Source: Saccharopolyspora kobensis
GTDB lineage: Bacteria; Actinomycetota; Actinomycetes; Mycobacteriales; Pseudonocardiaceae
Reading direction: 5' to 3'
DNA length: 64,000 nucleotides
NCBI RefSeq assembly: GCF_900108315.1
Contig: NZ_FNVB01000002.1
Span: 1,731,879-1,795,878 of the forward strand
Every line of letters starts with the position of its first letter. Position 1 is the first letter of the stretch. Below are positions 8,560-17,133 of the stretch, one piece after another. Below the pieces are notes generated by a model. The model saw nothing but the letters and a program-made list of their open reading frames with translations. It was not told the DNA's origin and made no database searches. The position numbers and the translations under genes are program-made.

Positions 8560-10229
8560 GCCTGGTCTCCCAACAGGATCGACTTCTCGCGGGCGATTTC
8601 GGACTGGTAGCTGCGCACCTGCTCGGCGATCTCGGCTTCGTCGAGCCCCAGTTCGGCGCCGAGCAGTTCGCCGACGACGGGGGCGGCTTCGGCGGAGGCG
8701 TCGCGGGCGAACAGGCGCAGGCGGGTGCGGCGGGAGAGCACGTCGTCGACCGAGCGGGCCATCTCGCAGCGGGCCGCGTAGACGACTTCGGCCTTGAGGT
8801 GCGGGTGTCCGGGCAGCAGCGGTTCGCCGAGCTCGGGGTTCTCCTCGATGAGCGCGCTGACGAAACGCGCTTCGGTGCCGTAGCGGCCGCCGAGGTGGGC
8901 GGCGATGCCGCCGGAGGCGCCGACGGCTTCGGCGTCGTATCCCGCGCCGCCCAGCAGCGGGAGCTTGGCGGTGCGGCTGCGGGTCTTGCGGCCGAGCAGC
9001 CCGGTGACCTTGTCCACCACCAGCTCACCCATGTGCCTGCTGGTGGTGAGCTTGCCGCCGGTGACGGTGACCATGCCGCCGGTGCCGACCTCGATGTGGT
9101 GGTCGCGGCGCATGTCGAGGGTCGCGCCCTCCTTGCCGCCGACCAGCGGCCGCAGACCGCCGTAGCTGCCGAGCACGTCGTCGGGGCCGAGGTCGGTGTC
9201 GAAGGCGACGTTGGCGCCGTCGAGCAGGAACTGCATCTCCTCGCGGGTGCAGTGCACGTCGTCGACGGAGCCGGTGTAGTCGGTGTCGGTGGTGCCGAGC
9301 ACGACCACGTCGCCCCAGCGGGTGCAGGTGGCGCGGCGGGCCCGGCCGGGGATCGGCACGGTGACGGTGCAGTCGTTGCGGATCTTCGACCACGGCACCA
9401 CGATGTGCACGCCCTTGGCCGGGCGGACCTGCGGGCGGTGCGCGGCGTCGGCCATCGCGTCGATGCCGTCGGTCCACACGCCGGTCGCGTTCACCACGAC
9501 CCGGGCTCGCACGTCGATCTGCTGGCCGTCGGCGTGGACTTCCGCGCCGCGCACCCGGCCGCCGCTCTTGACCAGCCGCTCCACCTTCGCGCCGTTGGCG
9601 ACGACCGCGCCGAGGTGCGCTGCGGTGCGCACGACGGTGAGGGTCAGCCGGGCGTCGTCGGTGCGGCTGTCGTAGTACATGAACCCGCCCTTGAGGTGCT
9701 CGGCGCGCAGTGTCGGCGCGTGCGAGAGCACCTCGTTGGGGGTCAGGCGCTGGTGCAGCCGACCGATGCGCCAGCCGCCCACCAGGTCGTAGGTCCACAG
9801 CAGACCTTCGAAGGCCTTGGCGACGCGGGCGTCGAAAACGCCTTCCTGCTCCAGGATCGGGAACAGGAACGGCAGCCGCTGCACCAGGTGCGGCGCGTTG
9901 CGGCGGAACCGGTGGCGCTCCAGCAGCGAGTGCCGGACCAGGTTGACGTTGCCCTGCTCGATGTAGCGCAGGCCGCCGTGCACCATCTTCGACGACTTCG
10001 ACGAGGTTCCCGATGCGAAGTCGTCGCGTTCCACCAGCGCCACGGACAGGCCGCGGGAGACCGCGTCCAGCGCGGTGTAGGCGCCGGTGATGCCGCCGCC
10101 GATCACCAGGACGTCGAACTCGGTTTCGCCGAGCCGCCGCAGCGCCCGCCGCCGGTCCAGGGTCACCGGCGCACCGGGGGTTGCCTTGGCAGCGGCCGAG
10201 TTCGGCCGCCTGCCGGGGAGTTTCAGCAT
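8556..10229 (-). CDS. glpD: Glycerol-3-phosphate dehydrogenase/oxidase-like flavoprotein
   Basis: 557 aa from ATG 10229 (AAGGA upstream); the frame stays open further upstream only as a shadow of the kinase gene. The N-terminal FAD Rossmann motif is VLVIGGGITGAYTALDA, followed by SGTSSKSSKMVHGGLRY, which is strongly conserved in GlpD. The C-terminal DAO_C region is present. GlpD oxidises sn-glycerol-3-phosphate to DHAP and passes electrons to quinone at the membrane. EryB-type erythritol-phosphate dehydrogenases share this fold and cannot be excluded. Overlaps the kinase gene by 7 bp and the AGPS-like gene by 4 bp. Confidence 0.87.
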   Translation of the reverse strand: MLKLPGRRPNSAAAKATPGAPVTLDRRRALRRLGETEFDVLVIGGGITGAYTALDAVSRGLSVALVERDDFASGTSSKSSKMVHGGLRYIEQGNVNLVRHSLLERHRFRRNAPHLVQRLPFLFPILEQEGVFDARVAKAFEGLLWTYDLVGGWRIGRLHQRLTPNEVLSHAPTLRAEHLKGGFMYYDSRTDDARLTLTVVRTAAHLGAVVANGAKVERLVKSGGRVRGAEVHADGQQIDVRARVVVNATGVWTDGIDAMADAAHRPQVRPAKGVHIVVPWSKIRNDCTVTVPIPGRARRATCTRWGDVVVLGTTDTDYTGSVDDVHCTREEMQFLLDGANVAFDTDLGPDDVLGSYGGLRPLVGGKEGATLDMRRDHHIEVGTGGMVTVTGGKLTTSRHMGELVVDKVTGLLGRKTRSRTAKLPLLGGAGYDAEAVGASGGIAAHLGGRYGTEARFVSALIEENPELGEPLLPGHPHLKAEVVYAARCEMARSVDDVLSRRTRLRLFARDASAEAAPVVGELLGAELGLDEAEIAEQVRSYQSEIAREKSILLGDQA

Positions 10230-11746
10230 GTTGTTCCTTCTTCTGGCAGTGACTTGCGGAGCACGCGTCCCCATTGCGCGCGCAGCTCCTGCCGTTCGTC
10301 CTCGCCGATCGCGGGCTCGAAGGCCCGGCCGGCCGGGAGTGCGTGGAGGGCCTCGTCGAGCGAGTCCCACAGGCCGAGGCGGACCCCGGCCAGGTAGGCG
10401 ACGCCGCGTAGGCTCGCGGTGGCCGAGTCCGCGGCCCGCTCGATGGCGACGCCGGCCAGGTCGGCCTGGCTCTGCAGCAGGGCGTCGCTGGCCGCGAGCC
10501 CGCCGCCGACGCGCAGCCGGGTCAGCTCGTGCCCCGCGGGCATCGCCGCACGCACTCCGTCGACGGTGTCGCACACCGAGTGCGCGATGCCTTCGAGGAC
10601 GGCGCGGGCGATCCCGGCCCGGGTGGTGGCCAGGCTCAGACCGGTCAGGCTGGCCCGCGCGCCGGGCTCCGCGACGGGGGTGCGGAGCCCGGCGAGGGTG
10701 GGCACGAACCAGGTCTCCCGTTCGCGCGGCTGCCGGCCGGCGAGTTCGCCGACCTGCTCGGCGGAGTCGAACAGCTGCAGGTCCTCGACCAGCCAGCGCA
10801 GGGCCGAACCGGTCGTGGAGGTGTAGGCCTCCAGGCTGAAGCGGGTGCGCCCGCCGCTGCGCCAGCCGGGCAGCGCGAGCACCCCGGCCGTGGCGGTGGC
10901 CGCGTCTGCGGGTTCGTCGCCGGTGAGCGCGCCGACGAAGGTGCCGGTGCCGTGCATGCACATGCCCTGCCCGGCTTCGAGCGCGCCCAGCGCGATCAGC
11001 GATGCGTGCTGATCTCCCATCGCCGCCGCGATGGGCACCCGGACGCCCAGCACGTCCGGGTCGGTCCAGCCGAAGTCGCCGTCGTCGTCGACCAGTGCCG
11101 GCGCGAGCTGCGCCGGGCAGCCGACGGCGGCGAGCCATTCGGCGTCCCAGCGGTGTTCGCGCAGCAGGTAGCCGCCGAGCGCCGCGGCGTTGGAGGTGGC
11201 GACCCCGTGCCGGGTGCCGCCGTTGAGGTTCCAGCTAAGCCAGGTGTCGATCGGGCCGAACAGCAGCCGGCCGTCCGCCGCCGCGGCGGCCACCTGCGGG
11301 TTCTGCTCGATCTGCCGCGCCGCCCAGAAGAACGGCGAACGGGTGCCGACCGGGCGGCCGGTGCGGGCCAGCTGGACCGGGTCCCACTCGGCCGCGAGCT
11401 CGGCGAGCTCGGCGGCGTAGCGGCGGTCCTGCCACACCACGGCCGGGGCCAGCGGCCGCCCGGTTTCGCGGTCCCACAGCACGGCGGTGGCGCGCTGGGT
11501 GCACAGGGCGACGCCGGTGATCTCGACCGCGTTGTCACCGGCCCACCGCACCGCCTGCCGCGCCACGTCCAGCGTGCGCCGCCACAGCTCGTCGGCGTCC
11601 TGCTCGACGCGCAGCGGATCGGGGTGCAGCACCGCGATCGGCTGGTAGAAGGACGGGCCGCTGGCGCCGTCGGCGGTGACCACCGCCGCCCGAGTGCCGG
11701 TGGAGCCTTCATCGATGGACAGGACGCCCCGTTGCGTTCCGCTCAC
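10223..11746 (-). CDS. FGGY-family polyol kinase, glycerol-kinase-like
   Basis: 507 aa from GTG 11746, preceded by GGGAGG at eight bases. N-terminal ATP loop SIDEGSTGTRAAVV replaces the canonical DQGTTSSR of GlpK. GDQHASLIALGALEAGQ and CMHGTGTFVGALTG are the conserved FGGY segments, and the C-terminal domain has RVGGGLAASDALLQSQADL. Glycerol kinase is the closest assignment given the GlpD and GlpP neighbours, but the altered motifs leave room for erythritol, another polyol or dihydroxyacetone. First gene of the operon that runs to the alcohol dehydrogenase. Confidence 0.82.
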   Translation of the reverse strand: MSGTQRGVLSIDEGSTGTRAAVVTADGASGPSFYQPIAVLHPDPLRVEQDADELWRRTLDVARQAVRWAGDNAVEITGVALCTQRATAVLWDRETGRPLAPAVVWQDRRYAAELAELAAEWDPVQLARTGRPVGTRSPFFWAARQIEQNPQVAAAAADGRLLFGPIDTWLSWNLNGGTRHGVATSNAAALGGYLLREHRWDAEWLAAVGCPAQLAPALVDDDGDFGWTDPDVLGVRVPIAAAMGDQHASLIALGALEAGQGMCMHGTGTFVGALTGDEPADAATATAGVLALPGWRSGGRTRFSLEAYTSTTGSALRWLVEDLQLFDSAEQVGELAGRQPRERETWFVPTLAGLRTPVAEPGARASLTGLSLATTRAGIARAVLEGIAHSVCDTVDGVRAAMPAGHELTRLRVGGGLAASDALLQSQADLAGVAIERAADSATASLRGVAYLAGVRLGLWDSLDEALHALPAGRAFEPAIGEDERQELRAQWGRVLRKSLPEEGTTC

Positions 11747-11794
11747 GTGCCGTGCCTCCCTCAGTGCCTGTCCTTGAAGCTGATGTTTGTCTTG

Positions 11795-11930
11795 AAGCGG
11801 CGTAGCCGCTTGGCCCGTCTACGGCGCTTGCACCGCCGCGGGTGCTCAGCGTTCGCCTGGCGAGGACGGCCCGTTCGCCGTGTATTGGGCATACATAGGA
11901 ACGGGATCCCGGCGCCAGGCGGACGCTGAG
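11795..11930. repeat. Intergenic hairpin-forming palindrome block
   Basis: Two inverted repeats lie in the 220 bp gap between the MFS gene and the kinase. The small one is AAGCGGC-gta-GCCGCTT (11795-11811). The large one pairs 11845-11862 with 11913-11930 (17 of 18 bases). A second stem lies inside its loop: CCGTTC 11871-11876 with GAACGG 11899-11904. Together they could fold as one long hairpin. It is either a dispersed extragenic palindrome or a leader structure for the downstream operon, which encodes a GlpP-type antiterminator. Confidence 0.6.
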
Positions 11931-11966
11931 GTTCCGCCACCCGCACCACCGCGCAAAACGAGTTCG

Positions 11967-13403
11967 TCAGACCGGTCTTCCCGCGAGCGCGCGCGGCTTG
12001 AGGTCGATGACCTCTTCGTCCGGGTCGATGCTGCTGCGGGTCGGGTCCCACTTGATGATCAGGCAGGTGATCAGGCCCAGCAGCGGCACGGCGGACAGCA
12101 GCGCGATCGTCGCCCCGAGGCCCATCGACTCCTTGATCAGCGGGAAGATGTAGAGGCCGATCACGCTGCCGAAGCTGCCCAGCATGCCGGTGATCCCGGT
12201 GCCCAGGGTGCGGATGTCGCTGCGGTAGGACAGCGCGGCGATGGACTTGCCGTTGGCGCCGGGCCCCGCGGAGTGGAAGAAGATGAACAGGAACGGCACC
12301 GCGAAGGACAGCAGCGTCGGCAGGTTCCCGAAGCCCAAGCCGAGTGTCAGCAGCAGCACGAAGGCCATCGCGTAGCCGACCGCGGAGCTCAGCCGCAGGC
12401 CCATCCGGCGGCCGATGTAGGCCGAGACCGCGCCGCCGATGATGCCCGCCGCGTTGAACACCATCGACCCGATGGTGGCGGTCTCGAACTGGTCGCCGAA
12501 GATCGCCAGGCTGATCACCGGCAGGTACCAGCCGATGGCGAAGTACTGCATCGACTGGGTCAGCGAGATCATCGTGGACAGCATCGTCCGCGCCAGGTAG
12601 GGCTTGCGGAACAGCACGCCGGTGTGCCGGAAACCGATGGCGGGCTGCTGCTCGGTCCGCGTCTCGGTGCGCTCACCGGCGACGACGTTGAAGCCGTAGA
12701 TGCGGTGCAGGCACTTGGCGGCGTCGGCGAGCCTGCCCTGCGAGGCCAGCCAGGCGGGGCTCTCCACCAGGAACAGCAGCTGCAGGATCAGCAGCACGCC
12801 GGCGAACACCGCGGCGGAGCCGACCGAGTAGCGCCAGATCTCGGTGCCGATGCCGAACTTGAAGAACACCAGCGTCAGCGCCAGGTTCGTGGTGGTGGCG
12901 ATGTACCAGACGCACTGCCAGAGGTTCAGGCGTCCCTTGAGCTTGGTGGGCGTGTACTCGGCGAGCATCGCCATCGCGACCGCGAAGTCGATGCCGTAGG
13001 CGATGCCCACCAGCGCGCGGCCGCACCACACGGTTTCGAAGGTGCCCGCGTAGGCGGTCAGCAGGGCGCCCGCCACGGCGATGACCTTGGCCAGCAGCAG
13101 CGGCTTGACCCGGCCGATGCGGGCGGCCAGCCAGCCGCCGATCGGGTTGAACACGATCGCGATGGCCGGTGCGGTCGCGGTGAGCAGCCCGACCTGGGTC
13201 GCGGTGAGGCCGAGCTCGGAGACCATCGGCGAGAGCCCGGCGCCCAGCGCGGCGTTGGAGTAGGCGTCGAGGAAAAGCCCGCCCAGGATCAGGTACCACA
13301 GCAGGTTCGCCTTGCCGGGCAGCCGCTCCAGCTTGTTGATCAACGCCACCACGTGCGGGACGCCGGAGATCGTCTCCGCTGCCGGGTTCGAAGGTGAGGC
13401 CAT
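11967..13403 (-). CDS. MFS transporter of the sugar-porter / metabolite:H+ type
   Basis: 478 aa, about 12 hydrophobic segments. The first loop carries GWLAARIGRVKPLLL, the MFS A motif, and LVESPAWLASQGRLADAAK sits at the start of the central loop, as in PESPRW-type sugar and metabolite porters. GAGG-type ribosome-binding site upstream of ATG 13403. It lies directly upstream of the kinase-dehydrogenase operon on the same strand and probably imports its substrate, such as glycerol, another polyol or a hydroxyacid. Substrate inferred from context only. Confidence 0.85.
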   Translation of the reverse strand: MASPSNPAAETISGVPHVVALINKLERLPGKANLLWYLILGGLFLDAYSNAALGAGLSPMVSELGLTATQVGLLTATAPAIAIVFNPIGGWLAARIGRVKPLLLAKVIAVAGALLTAYAGTFETVWCGRALVGIAYGIDFAVAMAMLAEYTPTKLKGRLNLWQCVWYIATTTNLALTLVFFKFGIGTEIWRYSVGSAAVFAGVLLILQLLFLVESPAWLASQGRLADAAKCLHRIYGFNVVAGERTETRTEQQPAIGFRHTGVLFRKPYLARTMLSTMISLTQSMQYFAIGWYLPVISLAIFGDQFETATIGSMVFNAAGIIGGAVSAYIGRRMGLRLSSAVGYAMAFVLLLTLGLGFGNLPTLLSFAVPFLFIFFHSAGPGANGKSIAALSYRSDIRTLGTGITGMLGSFGSVIGLYIFPLIKESMGLGATIALLSAVPLLGLITCLIIKWDPTRSSIDPDEEVIDLKPRALAGRPV

Positions 13404-13538
13404 GGATCGCCACCTCTCGGAAGAGAAGGCCGCTGGCAGCGATCCGACGAGACGAAGGCACGACGAAGTCCGCTGACAGTGGCTCTTCGTCTATGCCTGT
13501 CGTTGAGGCGAGACATTAACCTCGCCGAAACCCGCCCG

Positions 13539-14273
13539 TCAAGCGCTCAGGTGCTCGGCGAAGAAGGCCTCGATGCGCCGCCAGGCGTCGGCGGCCGATT
13601 CCGGGTGCGGTCCGGTGCCGGTGATCCGCAGCAGCGGCCGAATCGCCCGGGGCCCGTTCTCGGCGTCGTTGAGGAACGAGTGCCCGGCGTCCGGGTACTC
13701 CTTGACGTCGCGCGGCACGCCGGCCCGCTCCAGCGCCGCGTCCAGCTTCGACGCGGCGCCCTTCAGCAGCCCGTCGCGGCCGCCGTAGCTGCCCACGACC
13801 GGGCAGGCACCGGCCAGCGCGCGGTCGATGTCCTTCGGCAGCTGCCCGTAGTTGGCCGAGGCGACGTCGAACTTGCCGAGCCCGGCGGCGACCAGCGCGA
13901 AGGCCCCGCCCATGCAGAACCCGATGAGTCCGACCTTGCCGGTGCAGTCGGGCCGCTCCACCAGGGCTTCCCGCGCGGCGTCCAGGTCGGCGTAGGCGCG
14001 TCCGCGACCGGAGAGCGCGGCGCGCATGGTCGGCACCAGGCAGCGCCGCGCACCTCCGTCGGTGTACAGGTCGGGCAGCAGCGCCAGGTAACCGGCCTCG
14101 GCCATGCGCTCGGTCTGGCGCAGCATGACCTCGTCCACCCCGAACGCCTCGTGGACGACCACGACGCCGGGCCACGGCCCGGAACCCGCGGGCTGCGCGA
14201 GGTGACCGGTCAGCTTGCGCGAACCGCCGAGGGCGCTGCTGCGCGTGGTGAGTTCGACCGGGGTCGTGGGCAT
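13539..14273 (-). CDS. Dienelactone hydrolase family protein
   Basis: 244 aa, alpha/beta hydrolase of the DLH type. The nucleophile elbow is GFCMGG, so it uses Cys as in dienelactone hydrolases. The acid is in GSYGGRDG and the catalytic His in AGHSFLND. DLHs open lactones in chloroaromatic breakdown, but many actinomycete members have unknown substrates. It sits between the MFS gene and the glycoside hydrolase without clear operon links. No aromatic degradation genes are nearby. Confidence 0.88.
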   Translation of the reverse strand: MPTTPVELTTRSSALGGSRKLTGHLAQPAGSGPWPGVVVVHEAFGVDEVMLRQTERMAEAGYLALLPDLYTDGGARRCLVPTMRAALSGRGRAYADLDAAREALVERPDCTGKVGLIGFCMGGAFALVAAGLGKFDVASANYGQLPKDIDRALAGACPVVGSYGGRDGLLKGAASKLDAALERAGVPRDVKEYPDAGHSFLNDAENGPRAIRPLLRITGTGPHPESAADAWRRIEAFFAEHLSA

Positions 14274-14328
14274 GGGCTTCCTCCGGCGGGTCGACGATCA
14301 ACTCCCGACCAGCATGCCCCAACCCGCC

Positions 14329-16272
14329 TCAGCGCGTCTTCAGCTCGACCACGCGCACGCCGTAGGCGGGCAGCACCACTTCGGTGAGCTCCTCCCCGGT
14401 GCCGAGTTCGTGGACCGAACGTCCCGGCGCGGTGGGCACGACCGGGACTTCGTGGTCGTGCTGGCTGACCAGCCAGGCGAAGACACGTCCGTCCCGGTGC
14501 ACCAGCACGTCGGCGAACACCCGCGGATCGTCGACCGAGATCACCCGGTCGATCCCGGCGATGCGGGCCAGCGCCGCGTAGAGCCGGTGGGTGTCCTCCG
14601 GGTTGACCCGCGAGTTCCGGGCCGCGAAGTGCTCGACCGGGTAGGTGCACAGCACCGCTTCGCCGCTGCCCGTCGGGTGCCGGAGCAGCGCCGGGCGCCC
14701 GTGCGCGTCGGTGGCCACCACCTTGGCGCCGCGCGGCCGCACCGGCAGGTAGGCGCGGCTGTGCTCGTTGCCGCCGACCCGGAAGCGCAGCACCTCGCCC
14801 GCGGTGATGTCGCCGAAGTCCTCGGTGAAGGTCATCTCCACCACCTCGTCGGCCACTTCGTCCACCACGCCGTAGGTGAGCTGCTTCTCGACGCCGAAGG
14901 TCTCGTCGAAGTACGGGATCCACGGCTGCCGGTGGTGGCCCACCTCGCCCGCCGTGTAGGACAGGTACAGCAGCGCGCCGTCGGCGACGCGCTCCCGCAG
15001 CCGCTGCCAGGTGGGGCCCTGGATCTGCTTCACGCAGGGCAGCAGGTAGAGCGAGCAGTCGGGGTCGATCCCGTCGCGTTCCCGGGTGAAGCCGACCGGC
15101 AGGTCGGCCTCGCGGGCCGCCACGTGCGCCTGCTGCAGAGACGTGAAGATCAGCGGGCGGTCGTCGTCCTGGCTGAACGGGTAGCCGCGCTCCAGGTACT
15201 CGGTGACCACCAGCGCGGCCTGCGCGTCGGGCCGCTCGCACCCGGCGAAGTCCACTTCGGACAGTATGCGGGCGAACTCGGCGAGCTCGTGCAGCGGCGG
15301 TTTCGGGTTCCCGGCGCGGTCGGTGATCCCGAAGTGCATCTCGAACGGGTGGTGCGAGTACGGGCCCTGCTCGACGAGGTCGTCGTAGTCGGTGTTGTTC
15401 CAGGCGATCCAGCCGGTGGCCCCGGCCAGCAGCGAGTTGTGCAGGGTCTGCCGGTAGTAGTGCCCGGCGCCTGCCGCGGAGACCTGGTCGCTGGAGAGCC
15501 CGAACTCCTCCAGCACGACCGGTTTCCCGGCCACCGCGGACAACTCGCAGATGAACGCCGCGTTGAGGTGCTGGCGCACCGGGTCGCCGTCGATCCGGTA
15601 CACGTGCGGCCCGACGAAGTCGACCAGCTCGCCGGTGTCGCGCACCGAGAACCCGTTGTCGGTGCCGGTCACCTCGATCCCCCAGGCGCCGTCGCCCAGC
15701 GACACCGGCTGGTGCCCGCCGCCGGCGCGCACTGCCTGCACCATGAGCTGCGCCCAGGCGTTGACCTGCTCGACCGGTGCTTTCGGCTCGTGCCGCAGCC
15801 GGCCGTAGATCGGCATCTCGTTGCTGATCAGCCACCCGGCCACGGCCGGGTGCGCGGCGAAGCGCTCGGTCATCCGCTGGACGAACCACGCCTGCCGGGA
15901 CACCAGCCACACGTCGGCGTAGAGATCCCGGCCGCCGCGCCAGGCCGGATCCCAGTTGTCACCGGACATGTGGCCGACGATGAAGGTCGGGATGGAGGTC
16001 ATCCCGACCTCGCGGTGCGCGTCGAGGAAGTCGGCGAAGTGCTCGGTCTTCGCCTCGTCGATGCGGTCGGGCGCGGGCATGAAGTCCGGCCAGTAGAAGA
16101 ACGAGCGGGTCTGCCGCAGGCCGTGGTCGAACAGCACCCGCAGCTCCTCGCGCACCACCTCCGGCGAGTAGTTCCGCCACATCAGCGGGCCGCCGGTGCG
16201 GGACCAGAAGTTCGCCCCGAGCCACACCTGCGGCACTCCACCCGCCAGCAGCTTCGCGGAGTTGCGTCGCAT
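14329..16272 (-). CDS. Glycoside hydrolase (cellulase/beta-galactosidase-like TIM barrel)
   Basis: 647 aa, no signal peptide, so intracellular. N-terminal TIM barrel with GWLISNEMP (N151-E152, acid/base) and VLEEFG (E255/E256, nucleophile), the clan GH-A pattern. A middle flavodoxin-like trimerisation-type domain and a beta-rich C-terminus recall GH42 or GH5 architectures; I cannot fix the family. It is the last gene of the sugar ABC operon, 21 bp after the second permease, and probably cleaves the imported oligosaccharide. A beta-mannosidase, beta-glucosidase or beta-galactosidase activity would fit. Confidence 0.8.
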   Translation of the reverse strand: MRRNSAKLLAGGVPQVWLGANFWSRTGGPLMWRNYSPEVVREELRVLFDHGLRQTRSFFYWPDFMPAPDRIDEAKTEHFADFLDAHREVGMTSIPTFIVGHMSGDNWDPAWRGGRDLYADVWLVSRQAWFVQRMTERFAAHPAVAGWLISNEMPIYGRLRHEPKAPVEQVNAWAQLMVQAVRAGGGHQPVSLGDGAWGIEVTGTDNGFSVRDTGELVDFVGPHVYRIDGDPVRQHLNAAFICELSAVAGKPVVLEEFGLSSDQVSAAGAGHYYRQTLHNSLLAGATGWIAWNNTDYDDLVEQGPYSHHPFEMHFGITDRAGNPKPPLHELAEFARILSEVDFAGCERPDAQAALVVTEYLERGYPFSQDDDRPLIFTSLQQAHVAAREADLPVGFTRERDGIDPDCSLYLLPCVKQIQGPTWQRLRERVADGALLYLSYTAGEVGHHRQPWIPYFDETFGVEKQLTYGVVDEVADEVVEMTFTEDFGDITAGEVLRFRVGGNEHSRAYLPVRPRGAKVVATDAHGRPALLRHPTGSGEAVLCTYPVEHFAARNSRVNPEDTHRLYAALARIAGIDRVISVDDPRVFADVLVHRDGRVFAWLVSQHDHEVPVVPTAPGRSVHELGTGEELTEVVLPAYGVRVVELKTR

Positions 16273-16293
16273 CGAATCCCCTTTCTCGGGCGG

Positions 16294-17133
16294 TCACTTG
16301 ACCGCGCCCGCGGTGAGCCCCTGCGCGAGGTAGCGCTGCAGGAACAGGAAACCGACGACCACCGGGATGCTGACCACCAGCGAGGCGGCCATCACCTCGT
16401 TCCAGTACACCGAGGACTGCGTGGAGTACTCCCGCAGCCCGACGGCCAGGGTGCGCGATCCCGAGTCGGTCATGATCGAGGCGAACAGCGTCTCGCCCCA
16501 GGCGGTCATGAACGAGTAGATGCCCACCGCCGCGATGCCCGGCCGCGCGGCGGGCAGCACGACCCGCACCAGCGCGCCCACCGGGCCCGCGCCGTCGATC
16601 AGCGCCGCCTCGTCGAGATCGCGCGGGATGGAGTCGAAGTAGCCGACCAGCATCCAGGTGGAGAACGGCAGCGAGAACGTCAGGTAGGTGATGATCAGCC
16701 CCACCTGGCTGCCGTGCAGCGCGATGCCGGTCACCTGCCCGATCGTGGCGTAGATCAGGTACAGCGGCAGCAGGAACAGGATGCCGGGGAACATCTGGGT
16801 GGACAGCACGACGATGCGGAAGGTGTCCCGACCCCGGAACCGGTACCGGCTGATCGCGTAGGCGGCGAGCACCGCGATCGCCACCGACAGCACCGCCGCG
16901 CCCGCGGCCACCACGACGCTGTTGCGGAAGTAGGTGGCCAGCGGGACGGTGGACCACATGTCCACGAACGGCTGGAAGGTGATCTCGCCGGGCAGCCATT
17001 CGAACCGGTCCTGCACCCGGGACAGCGGTTTGACCGCTGAGGTGACCATGACGTAGAGCGGGACGAGCACGAACAGCGCGAGGCCGGTCAGCCCCACCAC
17101 CCGCAGGACGCGGAACCAGCGAGGCTCAGACAT
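16294..17133 (-). CDS. Sugar ABC transporter permease, MalG/CUT1 type
   Basis: 279 aa with six hydrophobic segments. The EAA loop reads DLDEAALIDGAGPVGALVRVVLP, placed before the fifth segment as in CUT1 permeases. C-terminal LAQGLTAGAVK is the typical end of MalG-type subunits. It overlaps the other permease gene by 8 bp. It forms the channel with that permease; no ATPase gene is in the operon, so a shared MsiK-like ATPase elsewhere is expected. Confidence 0.92.
   Translation of the reverse strand: MSEPRWFRVLRVVGLTGLALFVLVPLYVMVTSAVKPLSRVQDRFEWLPGEITFQPFVDMWSTVPLATYFRNSVVVAAGAAVLSVAIAVLAAYAISRYRFRGRDTFRIVVLSTQMFPGILFLLPLYLIYATIGQVTGIALHGSQVGLIITYLTFSLPFSTWMLVGYFDSIPRDLDEAALIDGAGPVGALVRVVLPAARPGIAAVGIYSFMTAWGETLFASIMTDSGSRTLAVGLREYSTQSSVYWNEVMAASLVVSIPVVVGFLFLQRYLAQGLTAGAVK

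Noticed and set aside
11761..12051. Small basic protein or transposase remnant in the kinase upstream region
   Set aside because: The basic residues come from the palindrome repeats; no terminal repeats or transposase motifs were seen.
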